DNA from: Halioglobus sp.
GTDB lineage: Bacteria; Pseudomonadota; Gammaproteobacteria; Pseudomonadales; Halieaceae
NCBI GenBank assembly: GCA_020443345.1
Contig: JAGRIH010000034.1
Location: forward strand, 19,216 to 57,068
Length of the DNA: 37,853 nucleotides
Direction: 5' to 3'
The notes under the pieces are model-generated. The model saw nothing but the letters and a program-made list of their open reading frames with translations. It was not told the origin of the DNA and searched no databases. The translations under genes were made by a program, and so were the position numbers. Positions 1 to 7,533 of this stretch are shown here, in pieces. The stretch's first letter is position 1. Each line of letters begins with the position of its first letter.

Positions 1-308
1 GAGAGACGGTTGTGTCCGCCGCCACCGTCAGCGGTGAGGTGCCCGATAGCTGGTTTGTGCAGAGCCGCAAGGACCTGGTGCCCGAGCACACCGTGGCGGA
101 GTTTGCCGCCGCGGGCATCGAGCCCACCCGGCCGCTGGACCCCGAGGCGCTGGCCACCGCCATGAAGTTTGAGCTGCAGCGCGGCTTCGAGTACTGGCTG
201 GGGCTGCACAATTTCTATGTCATCACGCGCTATAACCACAGCGCCATGTACGCCATGAGCGTGTACCAGTTAGGCCGCCGCCTGGCCGCTGCGATGGCGG
301 CCCAATGA
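1..308 (+). CDS. mltB: Lytic murein transglycosylase B, C-terminal fragment (runs off the window start)
   Basis: Only the last ~100 residues are in the window; the frame is open to the first base (codons begin at position 3), so the gene starts upstream. The C-terminal motif FYVITRYNHSAMYAMSVYQL is the conserved end of MltB/SltB-type soluble lytic transglycosylases, periplasmic enzymes that cleave the glycan strand of peptidoglycan to leave 1,6-anhydro-muramyl ends. The catalytic Glu lies upstream and cannot be seen. The TGA stop overlaps the ATG of rlpA (ATGA at 305-308), so the two are translationally coupled, matching the usual mltB-rlpA-dacA order. An internal GTG at 12 is not the real start. 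Confidence 0.9.
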   Translation, partial: ETVVSAATVSGEVPDSWFVQSRKDLVPEHTVAEFAAAGIEPTRPLDPEALATAMKFELQRGFEYWLGLHNFYVITRYNHSAMYAMSVYQLGRRLAAAMAAQ

Positions 309-1105
309 ACACGCGCCTGTTGGTGATTTTGGCGCTGGTGACAGTGGCGATCGCCGCCTGCACTGCGCTGCCCCCCAAGCCCGCGTCGCGCTACCCCGAC
401 GCCCACGACGGGGCGCCGGCCGAGACCATCGGCGCGCATGAAATCCTCGACGCCGTGCCCCGCGCGGACCCGCTGCTGGCGGCCGGCAACAAGAGCCCCT
501 ACACCGTCAACGGCGTCACCTACGAGATACTGCGGGACCACAGCAATTACCGGGCCCGGGGTGTCGCCTCCTGGTACGGCACCAAGTTTAACGGCCACGA
601 GACCTCCAACGGGGAGATTTTCGATCTCTACCAGGCCACCGCGGCCCATCGCACCCTGCCGATTCCCTGCTATGCCCGGGTGACCAATCTCGACAACGGC
701 CGCAGTGTGGTGGTGCGGGTCAACGACCGCGGCCCCTTTCACGCCGATCGCCTGATCGATCTGTCCTACGGCGCCGCCGTGAAGCTGGGTTATGTGGAAC
801 AGGGCACGGCACGGGTGGAAGTCGAGGTGCTCGAGGTGGCCGGCAGCGATGATCGCAGGGACGCCGTCGGCGGTGCGTATCGCTACCTGCAACTGGGCGC
901 CTTCGGTTCCGAGTCGTCCGCAAAGCGCCTGCAGGATGAAGTGCAGACCCTGTTGAGCGCGCCGGTGTCGGTCAGCCAGGTGCAGTCCGGCGACGCCATG
1001 CTGTACCGGGTGCGGGTGGGGCCGGTGGCTGACGGCAAAGAGCTGCTGGCCCTGCAGCAGAAGCTTGCGGAGCGCGGTTACGGCGCGGGGCAGCCGCTGC
1101 CCTGA
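305..1105 (+). CDS. rlpA: Septal-ring lytic transglycosylase RlpA (lipoprotein)
   Basis: 266 residues. The N-terminus is a lipoprotein signal peptide ending in the lipobox IAAC (lipidated Cys19). Residues ~84-173 form the double-psi beta-barrel domain, with RGVASWYG and RVNDRGPF, the hallmark of RlpA. Residues ~193-264 are a SPOR domain (YRYLQLGAF...YRVRVGP), which binds denuded glycan at the division septum. In Pseudomonas, RlpA cleaves glycan lacking stem peptides and helps daughter cells separate; in E. coli the activity seems to be lost. The product should sit in the outer membrane facing the periplasm. It overlaps mltB by 4 nt and precedes the carboxypeptidase gene, so the three probably form one envelope-maintenance operon. 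Confidence 0.93.
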   Translation: MNTRLLVILALVTVAIAACTALPPKPASRYPDAHDGAPAETIGAHEILDAVPRADPLLAAGNKSPYTVNGVTYEILRDHSNYRARGVASWYGTKFNGHETSNGEIFDLYQATAAHRTLPIPCYARVTNLDNGRSVVVRVNDRGPFHADRLIDLSYGAAVKLGYVEQGTARVEVEVLEVAGSDDRRDAVGGAYRYLQLGAFGSESSAKRLQDEVQTLLSAPVSVSQVQSGDAMLYRVRVGPVADGKELLALQQKLAERGYGAGQPLP

Positions 1106-1217
1106 GTCCGCCCGCCGCCGCGCGGCGCTGGTTCCCAGTCGCTGTTTTCTTTCGCTGTCGCCATGCATCGGTTACCATTCGCCCCTTGCCGATTCACCGC
1201 CGTGGTTTCCCGTGTAT

Positions 1218-2378
1218 ATGATTAGATTCGTGTTTATATTGCTCCTGGCCTGTGCCGCAAGCGGCGCATCGGCCGCGGGTATCGTGCCCTCCCCACCGCA
1301 GGTGGCCGCCAAGGCCTGGCTGCTGATTGACGCGGACAGCGGCGCGGTGCTGGCCGAGCACAATGCCGATCTGCCCCTGCCGCCGGCCAGCCTCACCAAG
1401 ATGATGACCACCTACGTGCTGGCCAGCGAGATGGCTGCGGGGCGCGTCAAGGCCACGGACATGGTGGTCGTCAGCGAGAATGCCTGGTCCCAGAACCCGC
1501 TGTTCAAGGGCTCCTCGCTGATGTGGATCGAACCCGGCAAGGCGGTGTCGATTGCCGACCTGGAGCGCGGTATCGTGGTCTCCTCCGGCAATGACGCCAC
1601 CGTGGCGGTGGCCGAGCACCTGGCCGGCAGCGAGGCCGTGTTCGCCGAGATGATGAACACCCACGCCCGGTCGCTGGGCATGGACAACTCCCATTTCGTC
1701 AACTCCCACGGCCTGCCCGACCCGGACCATGTGGTGACGGCCCGGGATCTGGCCAAACTGGCCCAGGCCATCATTAACCGCTTCCCGGAACACTATGCGG
1801 TGTACAAAGAGCATGAGTTCACCTACAACGGCATCACTCAGTACAACCGCAACACCCTGATGTTTGAAGACCCCAGCGTGGATGGCCTGAAAACCGGTCA
1901 CACCGAGGCGGCCGGCTACTGCCTGGTGGCCTCTGCCGAACGCAATGGCATGCGGCTGATCTCGGTGGTGATGGGCACCGCGAGCGAGAACGCGCGCAAG
2001 AACGAGACGCGCAGTCTGCTCAACTACGGTTTCCGCTTTTTCGAAACAGCGGAACTCTACGGACCGAATCACGAGTTGCAGCGCGCGCGTGTGTGGAAGG
2101 GCGAGCAGGACTATGTGCCGGTGGGGCTGCTGGAAAGGACGGTGCTGACCCTGCCGCGGGGCAAGAGAGACAAGCTCGATGCGGTGGTTACGGTGGATGA
2201 GCAACTGCTCGCCCCGCTGCAGGCGGGCGACCGCGTGGGCAGTGTCGCGCTGGTGCTGGATGGCGACACGGTGTACGAGGCGCCGCTGGCGGCATTGGCG
2301 GAGGTGCCGCCGGGCGGCTTTTTCTCGCGCCTGTGGGACACCGTACTGATGTGGATTGCGGGCCTGTTCAGCAGCTGA
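1218..2378 (+). CDS. dacA: D-alanyl-D-alanine carboxypeptidase (PBP5/6 family)
   Basis: 386 residues from ATG 1218. A Sec signal peptide (residues 1-20) precedes the mature protein. All three penicillin-binding motifs are present: S58-L-T-K61 (acylated Ser and general base), S123-G-N125, and K225-T-G227. The ~100-residue C-terminal beta domain ends in an amphipathic helix, GFFSRLWDTVLMWIAGLFSS, as in PBP5, which anchors the enzyme to the outer face of the inner membrane. It trims the terminal D-Ala from stem peptides and so limits cross-linking. The frame is open back to 1065, but the extension has no signal-peptide character; an in-frame GTG at 1212 is the nearest alternative start. It follows rlpA as in many gammaproteobacteria. 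Confidence 0.94.
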   Translation: MIRFVFILLLACAASGASAAGIVPSPPQVAAKAWLLIDADSGAVLAEHNADLPLPPASLTKMMTTYVLASEMAAGRVKATDMVVVSENAWSQNPLFKGSSLMWIEPGKAVSIADLERGIVVSSGNDATVAVAEHLAGSEAVFAEMMNTHARSLGMDNSHFVNSHGLPDPDHVVTARDLAKLAQAIINRFPEHYAVYKEHEFTYNGITQYNRNTLMFEDPSVDGLKTGHTEAAGYCLVASAERNGMRLISVVMGTASENARKNETRSLLNYGFRFFETAELYGPNHELQRARVWKGEQDYVPVGLLERTVLTLPRGKRDKLDAVVTVDEQLLAPLQAGDRVGSVALVLDGDTVYEAPLAALAEVPPGGFFSRLWDTVLMWIAGLFSS

Positions 2379-2414
2379 TTGCCGACCGCCCGGCAGTCGT
2401 GCAAGGCAGATAGG

Positions 2415-2687
2415 ATGGCACAGCCAGACGAACCACCGAAAATCGAGTTTCCCTGCGACTACCCGGTCAAGGTCCTGGGGCGGGCCGCATCGGATTTCGA
2501 GACGCTCGTGCTCGAGGTATTTGCCCTGCATGCGCCGGGCTTTGACCAGCGCTCGGTCACGGTGAGAGCCAGCAGCAAGGGCACGTTTAGCGCAATGACG
2601 GTCACCATTACCGCGACCGGTCCCGACCAGTTGAGCGCCCTGCATCGGGATCTCATGGCCATCGGGTGTGTGCAGATGGTTCTCTGA
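2415..2687 (+). CDS. ybeD: YbeD/DUF493 family small regulatory-fold protein
   Basis: 90 residues, close to the 87 of E. coli YbeD. The sequence has the family features: IEFPCDYPVKVLGRA near the N-terminus, FDQRSVTVRASSKGTFSAMT in the middle, and a C-terminal LSALHRDLMAIGCVQMVL. The fold resembles the ACT-like regulatory domain of phosphoglycerate dehydrogenase; the biochemical role is not established. ATG 2415 is preceded by the purine-rich AGATAGG. The place between dacA and lipB is conserved from E. coli to Pseudomonas and supports the assignment. Confidence 0.9.
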   Translation: MAQPDEPPKIEFPCDYPVKVLGRAASDFETLVLEVFALHAPGFDQRSVTVRASSKGTFSAMTVTITATGPDQLSALHRDLMAIGCVQMVL

Positions 2688-2705
2688 GGCGTGCCGGTCC
2701 CCGCC

Positions 2706-3332
2706 ATGCGGTATCGCGAACTGGGCGTTGTGGCCTACGCGCCCACCCTGCGCGCCATGCAGGATTTCACCGACGCGCGCAGCGCAGACACAGCGGACGA
2801 ATTGTGGCTGTTGCAGCACCCGCGAATATTCACCCAGGGTCAGGCCGGTCGCGCCGAGCACGTGCTGGCGCCGGGCGATATCCCGGTCATCCAGGTGGAC
2901 CGCGGCGGACAGGTCACCTATCACGGGCCGGGACAGGTCGTCATTTATCTGCTGGTCGATATTCGCCGCCACCGGCTGGGGGTGCGCGACCTGGTTGACC
3001 TGATCGAGCAAGGCATTGTGCAACTGCTGGCCCGATACGGTATCGAGGGCGCTGTGCGGCGCGACGCGCCGGGCGTGTACGTGGCGGGGGAAAAGATCGC
3101 CGCGCTGGGCCTGCGAGTGCGCCGCGGCTGCAGTTACCACGGGCTGTCCCTGAACGTGGATATGGACCTGGAGCCCTTTGCGCGCATCAATCCCTGCGGC
3201 CACGCCGGCCTGGGAGTCACCTCCATGGCCAGCCGGTTACCCGGTGCGACACTGGATGTGGATGCGGTGGGCCGGCGCCTGTTGGCTATCCTGGGCGAGC
3301 GGCTGGAGCAGACAGCGCCGGCTAGCGCCTGA
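2706..3332 (+). CDS. lipB: Lipoyl(octanoyl) transferase
   Basis: 208 residues from ATG 2706. LipB moves the octanoyl chain from octanoyl-ACP to the lipoyl domains of 2-oxoacid dehydrogenases and GcvH, the first step of lipoate synthesis. The family motifs are clear: FTQGQAG, the [12 protein letters not shown] loop, catalytic Lys130 in [11 protein letters not shown] and catalytic Cys164 in [12 protein letters not shown] at 2691 would add five residues but lies 1 nt after the GAGG at 2686-2689, so ATG 2706 is preferred; the choice is uncertain. The stop codon overlaps the end of the convergent response-regulator gene by 11 bp. lipA, usually next to lipB, is not here. Confidence 0.93.
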   Translation: MRYRELGVVAYAPTLRAMQDFTDARSADTADELWLLQHPRIFTQGQAGRAEHVLAPGDIPVIQVDRGGQVTYHGPGQVVIYLLVDIRRHRLGVRDLVDLIEQGIVQLLARYGIEGAVRRDAPGVYVAGEKIAALGLRVRRGCSYHGLSLNVDMDLEPFARINPCGHAGLGVTSMASRLPGATLDVDAVGRRLLAILGERLEQTAPASA

Positions 3333-3861
3333 CCGGGCGTTTTTGCAGCTTGCGCTGCAGGGTGCGCCGGTGCATGTCCAGCGCCCGCGCCGTGGCCGAG
3401 ATATTGCCCCCGTTGTCCTGCAGCACGCGCTGGATATGTTCCCATTCCAGCCGTTCCACTGAAATCGGCTCGCTGGGTATCGCCGTGCCGCCACCGCTGG
3501 CATCGTCGTCGAAGGCGGCCAGTATTTCATCGATGCCGGCCGGCTTGCACAGGTAGTTGCAGGCGCCGGACTTGGTCGCCTGCACCGCCGTGGCGATGCT
3601 GGAATAGCCGGTCAGCACCACCAGTCGCGCACCCGGAGTCCGCTGCAGCAGCAGCGGGACGGCCAGCAGGCCCGACATGCCCGGCAGGTTCAAGTCCAGC
3701 AGGATATGGCTGGGGGCAAAGTCCGCACAGGCGGCGATGGCGTGATCGGCCGTGGCGCAGGCCCGCGTGACGAAACCCCGGCGGCGCAGGCCGCGCGCCA
3801 TCACCTCGGTGAACACGGTGTCGTCGTCCACCAGCAGGATTCTGGGTTCGCCTGGTGTCAT
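3322..3861 (-). CDS. ActR/RegA (PrrA, RoxR) family redox response regulator
   Basis: 179 residues. An N-terminal receiver domain carries the acidic pair D12/D13, phospho-acceptor D56 ([10 protein letters not shown]) and K106 (LCKPAG). A short linker leads to a Fis-type helix-turn-helix, residues ~150-179, with [20 protein letters not shown] and the terminal KLQKRPVRR typical of RegA/ActR/PrrA. In proteobacteria these regulators control respiration, electron-transfer and carbon or nitrogen genes in response to redox state. The ATG overlaps the kinase stop (ATGA, 3858-3861), so kinase and regulator are translationally coupled. The gene is convergent with lipB and shares its last 11 bp. Confidence 0.93.
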   Translation of the reverse strand: MTPGEPRILLVDDDTVFTEVMARGLRRRGFVTRACATADHAIAACADFAPSHILLDLNLPGMSGLLAVPLLLQRTPGARLVVLTGYSSIATAVQATKSGACNYLCKPAGIDEILAAFDDDASGGGTAIPSEPISVERLEWEHIQRVLQDNGGNISATARALDMHRRTLQRKLQKRPVRR

Positions 3862-5156
3862 GAGGCGGTGCCTGCGGCCGCTGTTCTGTGCAGTGGCAGG
3901 ATCAGGGTGGCGAGCACCCCGCCGCCCTGCATATTGTGCAGGGTGATGCGACCGCCGCAGCGTTCGACAGCCGCCTGGGTCAGCATCAGGCCGATGCCCA
4001 GGCCCTTGCGACTGGCGTGGATGACGGGTTTTCCCAGGTGCTCCAGCCGTTGCGGTGCGATACCGCAGCCCCAATCGCGCACGCCGATTCGCGCCTCGCG
4101 GGCGTCCCACTCGACGCTGACATGGACGCGCTGCGAGCCTGAGTCCGCCGCGTTGTTGAGCAGGTTTTCCAGTGCCTGGCTCATGGTGGGGTCCAGTTCA
4201 AGCTCCGGCCCGGGGCCCGCGCAGTCGATGTCGCCCAGCACGCCGGGGCGGCGCACCTGCCACTGCTCGAGCGTCTGCCGGGCAAAGTTGCCGACGGCCC
4301 GGCGCCGGGTCTGTCCCACGCTGGTGAGCTCGGCGGTGCGGCTCAGCGCAGCCAGCGTGGATTTACACTGGGCGATCTGGCGCCGCAATTGTGTGCAATC
4401 CTGGCGCGCCTGCTCGCTCAGACTGTCATCCAGCAGCAGTTCATCCGTCAGCAGCACCATGGTGGACAGCGGTGTGCCCAGTTCGTGGGCCGTGCCCGCC
4501 GCCAGGCTGGCCACCGCCATGATCTGGTCGTTGCGCAGGCGGTCCTCGCGCTGCGCCGTCTCGCGCGCCTCCTGACGCCGCAGAGTCGCCGCCATGCGCA
4601 CCACGAAGTACGTGATCAGGCTGACACTGAACAGGAAGTTGAACCACATGCCCAGCACGTGCACGCTGGCGCCGTCGTTGTGTCCCATCGCGCTGTGCGG
4701 AGTGAATACGGCGAAGGGCACGTAGTAGTACAGCAGCACGCTGTAGGCCAGCAGCGAGGCGCCCGCCACCAGCCAGGTGTGCCGCCAGGGCAGTACGGCC
4801 GCGGCGATGACCAGGGGCACGATATAATAGGAGATGAACGGGTTGTTGGCGCCGCCGGTAAAGTACATCAGGGCGCTCCAACCCAGCACATCGATCATCA
4901 ACTGGATCAGGAATTCCTGGTCGGCGACCGGCCAGGGCCGGGTGGTGCGCCACAGACTTGCCGTGGTCAGCAGCCCCATGACCAGCAGGCTGATGGCGAT
5001 GCCCCACAGGCTCTGTATGGTATGGTTCACGAGCAACACATAGGCCAGCACGGCGGCCTGCCCGAGCAGGGCGATGCTGCGGATCAACAGCAGGTTGCGC
5101 AGGTTGTCCAGCGAGGGACTGTAGGCGCGCGCGGAGCTTGGTGGTGGTCGGTTCAC
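3858..5156 (-). CDS. ActS/RegB (PrrB, RoxS) family redox sensor histidine kinase
   Basis: 432 residues from GTG 5156. Six hydrophobic segments (about residues 22-195) form the membrane sensor. The quinone-linked RegB motif GGANNPF is at 101-107. The H-box AAGTAHELGTPLST carries phospho-acceptor H224. Cys264 (IAQCKS) lies exactly 40 residues later, the same spacing as H225 to redox-active C265 in Rhodobacter RegB. N, G1 and G2 boxes follow (LENLLNNAADS, DWGCGI, GLGIGL). No Met codon lies near the N-terminus and RegB-like sequence (PSLDNLRNL) begins within 20 residues of the GTG, so the longer open frame to 5492 is rejected. The last codons overlap the regulator gene. Confidence 0.92.
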   Translation of the reverse strand: MNRPPPSSARAYSPSLDNLRNLLLIRSIALLGQAAVLAYVLLVNHTIQSLWGIAISLLVMGLLTTASLWRTTRPWPVADQEFLIQLMIDVLGWSALMYFTGGANNPFISYYIVPLVIAAAVLPWRHTWLVAGASLLAYSVLLYYYVPFAVFTPHSAMGHNDGASVHVLGMWFNFLFSVSLITYFVVRMAATLRRQEARETAQREDRLRNDQIMAVASLAAGTAHELGTPLSTMVLLTDELLLDDSLSEQARQDCTQLRRQIAQCKSTLAALSRTAELTSVGQTRRRAVGNFARQTLEQWQVRRPGVLGDIDCAGPGPELELDPTMSQALENLLNNAADSGSQRVHVSVEWDAREARIGVRDWGCGIAPQRLEHLGKPVIHASRKGLGIGLMLTQAAVERCGGRITLHNMQGGGVLATLILPLHRTAAAGTAS

Positions 5157-5162
5157 CCGGGC

Positions 5163-5168
5163 ATTATA
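5163..5168 (-). promoter_or_regulatory. Consensus -10 box (TATAAT) directly before the ActS-type kinase
   Basis: On the minus strand TATAAT occupies 5168-5163 and the GTG start codon begins at 5156, only 6 nt after it. No convincing -35 is seen 16-18 nt upstream. If this is the promoter, transcription would begin at or next to the GTG and the mRNA would be leaderless. No Shine-Dalgarno could fit within such a transcript. Confidence 0.45.
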
Positions 5169-5261
5169 GGGGCGCCGCGCCGCGCGGCATACCGGCGCTG
5201 CGCCATCGGGTCGAACAGGCCTCGCCCGGGCCCCGGTTGCGCTTTCAGATGCCGCTCGACC

Positions 5262-5270
5262 TGCTATGGT
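5262..5270 (+). promoter_or_regulatory. Possible extended -10 promoter of the sucrose cluster
   Basis: TGCTATGGT matches the extended -10 pattern TGnTATnnT and lies about 20 nt before the AGGAGG of the sucrose-phosphate synthase gene. A TTGCGC at 5237-5242 is too far (22 nt) to be a normal -35. An in-frame ATG inside this box (5266) is followed three codons later by TAG (5275-5277), so translation cannot begin there. Confidence 0.3.
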
Positions 5271-5337
5271 ATGGTAGAGCGAGCAACGAGACAGGAGGCA
5301 GGCGGACATTTCCCGCAACACCGGCAAGTCAAACGGT

Positions 5338-7464
5338 TTGTATATCTGCCTGATCAGCGTGCACGGCCTGATCAGGGCAGCAGAACTGGAGCTCGGCAGG
5401 GATGCGGATACCGGCGGGCAGACCAAGTACGTGGTCGATCTGGCGCGGGCACTGGCGGCCCATCCGGCGGTGGGCCAGGTCGATCTGTTCACGCGCCAGG
5501 TGCGCGACCCGGCCGTGGGGCAGGAATACGCTCAGCCGATCGAACCGTTGGGCGAGGGCGCGCGCATCGTCCGCATTGCCTGCGGGCCCCGGGAATATCT
5601 GGCCAAGGAGCGGCTGTGGGATCACCTGGACAGCTTTGCCGATAACCTGCTGCTGTGGCTCGATGGGCAGCCGCGCATGCCCTCGATCGTGCACAGTCAC
5701 TATGCCGATGCCGGCTATGTCGGGGTGCGGCTGTCAAATCTGCTGGGTGTGCCGCTGGTACATACCGGCCACTCGCTGGGTCGCGACAAGCGCAAGCGGC
5801 TGCTGGCACGCGGCCTCTCCCGGGACGATATCGAGCGCACCTATTGCATCGCGCGCCGCATCGACGCCGAGGAAGAGGTCCTCGCCAATGCGGCACTCGT
5901 CATCACCAGCACCCGCAACGAAATAGAAGCGCAGTACGGGCTGTACAACTTCTACGATCCCGGCCGCATGACGGTGATTCCCCCGGGGACCGACCTGCGC
6001 CAGTTTCATCCGGGCGCAGCCGGTGAAAAATTCGGGTTCCGCGACGAGATAGCGGATTTCCTGCGCCGCCCGGAAAAGCCGCTGATCCTGTCCCTGTCGC
6101 GCCCGGACGAGCGCAAGAACATCCTCACCCTGGTGGAGACCTACGGCGGTTCACCGGCGCTGCAGGAGCGCGCCAATCTGCTGATCGTGGCGGGCAACCG
6201 GGACGATATTCGCGATATGGACCACGGCGCACAGAGCGTGCTGACCAATATCCTGCTGTGGATCGACTATTACAATCTCTACGGCAAAGTGGCGCTGCCC
6301 AAACGCCACCGCGCCGACCAGGTGCCGGAAATCTACCGCATGGTGGCGGCCGGCGGCGGCGTGTTTGTCAATCCTGCGCTGACCGAGCCCTTTGGTCTGA
6401 CCCTGCTGGAGGCGGCGGCCAGCGGCCTGCCTGTGGTCGCGACGGAAAACGGCGGGCCGGTCGACATTCTCGGCAACTGTGATTGCGGCGAACTGGTCGA
6501 CCCGCTGGACCGGGAGCAGATTGCCGCGGCGCTGCTCAAGCTGCTCGACGACCGGCGCATATGGGAGGCCAAGGCCCGCAACGGCATCGAGGGCGTGGGC
6601 CAACACTATTCGTGGCGCGCGCATGCGGCCAGTTATATTGAACACGTGCAGGGCCTGCCGCAGACGTACACGCCCCTGCCGGCCCGGCAGCCGGAAGTCC
6701 CGGCCCTGCGTTACCGCGACCGTATGCTCGTGTCGGATCTCGACCAGAACCTGGTCGGTGACGAGGCCGCCCTGCGGCGCTTCGTGGCGTGCATGCGCGA
6801 ACAGCGCAAGTCGGTGAGCTTCGCCATCGCCACCGGCCGGCGCATCGACGCGGCGCTGGCTATCATGAAGAAGCACGGGATCCCGCGGCCCGACGTGCTG
6901 ATCAGCAGTCTGGGCACCCGTATCCACTACGGCCCGTCACTGACGGAGGACGACCTGTGGGCGGATCATATCGACCACGACTGGTCTCCCCGGCGTATTC
7001 GCCAGGCGCTGGCCGCGGTGCCCGGCCTGCTGCTACAGGAGCGCGAACACCAGACGCCGTCCAAACTGTCGTATTATTACGACCAGAGCCTGGCGCCGCC
7101 GCCGCAGGCGATCACCACACTGCTGCGCAAGGCGGAAATCAACGCCAATGTGCTGTTTTCATTCGGCCAGTTCGTCGACGTGCTGCCCTCGCGGGCGTCG
7201 AAGGGACAGGCCCTGCGCTATGTCGCACACCGCCTGGAAATTCCCCTGGGCCAGGTGCTGGTTGCCGGCGGCTCCGGCGCCGACGAGGACATGATGCGCG
7301 GCAATACACTGGGTGTGGTGGTCGCCAACCGCCACCACGAGGAACTGTCGTCGCTGGCTGACGTGGAGCGCATTTATTTCGCGCGCGGTGCCTACGCCGA
7401 GGGGATTTTGGAAGCGATCGACTACTATGACTTTTTTGGCGACTGCAGGGTGCCCGACGAGTGA
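5338..7464 (+). CDS. sps: Sucrose-phosphate synthase, GT4 glucosyltransferase with C-terminal HAD domain
   Basis: 708 residues from TTG 5338. It joins a nucleotide-sugar glucose to fructose-6-phosphate to give sucrose-6-phosphate. The glycosyltransferase part (1-~450) has ISVHGLIR, the donor-side GRDADTGGQTKYVVDLARAL, IVHSHYADAG and the GT4 EX7E pair E350/E358 in EPFGLTLLEAA. Residues ~462-700 are a sucrose-phosphatase-like HAD domain with D467-L-D469 but QN in place of the usual xT, and GGSGADED in place of GDSGND, so phosphatase activity is doubtful. Start: a perfect AGGAGG (5293-5298) is 9 nt before an in-frame ATT (5308), whereas TTG 5338 has no good site; the real protein may begin at 5308 (718 residues). 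First gene of the sucrose cluster. Confidence 0.92.
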   Translation: MYICLISVHGLIRAAELELGRDADTGGQTKYVVDLARALAAHPAVGQVDLFTRQVRDPAVGQEYAQPIEPLGEGARIVRIACGPREYLAKERLWDHLDSFADNLLLWLDGQPRMPSIVHSHYADAGYVGVRLSNLLGVPLVHTGHSLGRDKRKRLLARGLSRDDIERTYCIARRIDAEEEVLANAALVITSTRNEIEAQYGLYNFYDPGRMTVIPPGTDLRQFHPGAAGEKFGFRDEIADFLRRPEKPLILSLSRPDERKNILTLVETYGGSPALQERANLLIVAGNRDDIRDMDHGAQSVLTNILLWIDYYNLYGKVALPKRHRADQVPEIYRMVAAGGGVFVNPALTEPFGLTLLEAAASGLPVVATENGGPVDILGNCDCGELVDPLDREQIAAALLKLLDDRRIWEAKARNGIEGVGQHYSWRAHAASYIEHVQGLPQTYTPLPARQPEVPALRYRDRMLVSDLDQNLVGDEAALRRFVACMREQRKSVSFAIATGRRIDAALAIMKKHGIPRPDVLISSLGTRIHYGPSLTEDDLWADHIDHDWSPRRIRQALAAVPGLLLQEREHQTPSKLSYYYDQSLAPPPQAITTLLRKAEINANVLFSFGQFVDVLPSRASKGQALRYVAHRLEIPLGQVLVAGGSGADEDMMRGNTLGVVVANRHHEELSSLADVERIYFARGAYAEGILEAIDYYDFFGDCRVPDE

Positions 7465-7533
7465 TCGCGCGTGTCACACACCGCGGTCGGCGCCGGGCGG
7501 TCGCTGTCGCGGGAGAGGGAGAAGGAGAGGGCC

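Noticed and set aside
1194-3203. 669-codon open frame on the minus strand opposite dacA-ybeD-lipB
   Set aside because: It is antisense to three well-recognised genes, rich in His/Gln/Arg/Ala as expected for GC-rich antisense frames, and resembles no family.
5157-5492. 112-residue N-terminal extension of the sensor kinase (start at 5492)
   Set aside because: It would overlap the sps promoter and start antisense, has no RegB-like sequence, and the family-like N-terminus begins at the GTG at 5156.
4389-5645. 418-codon plus-strand frame opposite the sensor kinase
   Set aside because: Antisense to the kinase, which has every expected motif; the frame also runs into the sucrose-phosphate synthase in another phase.
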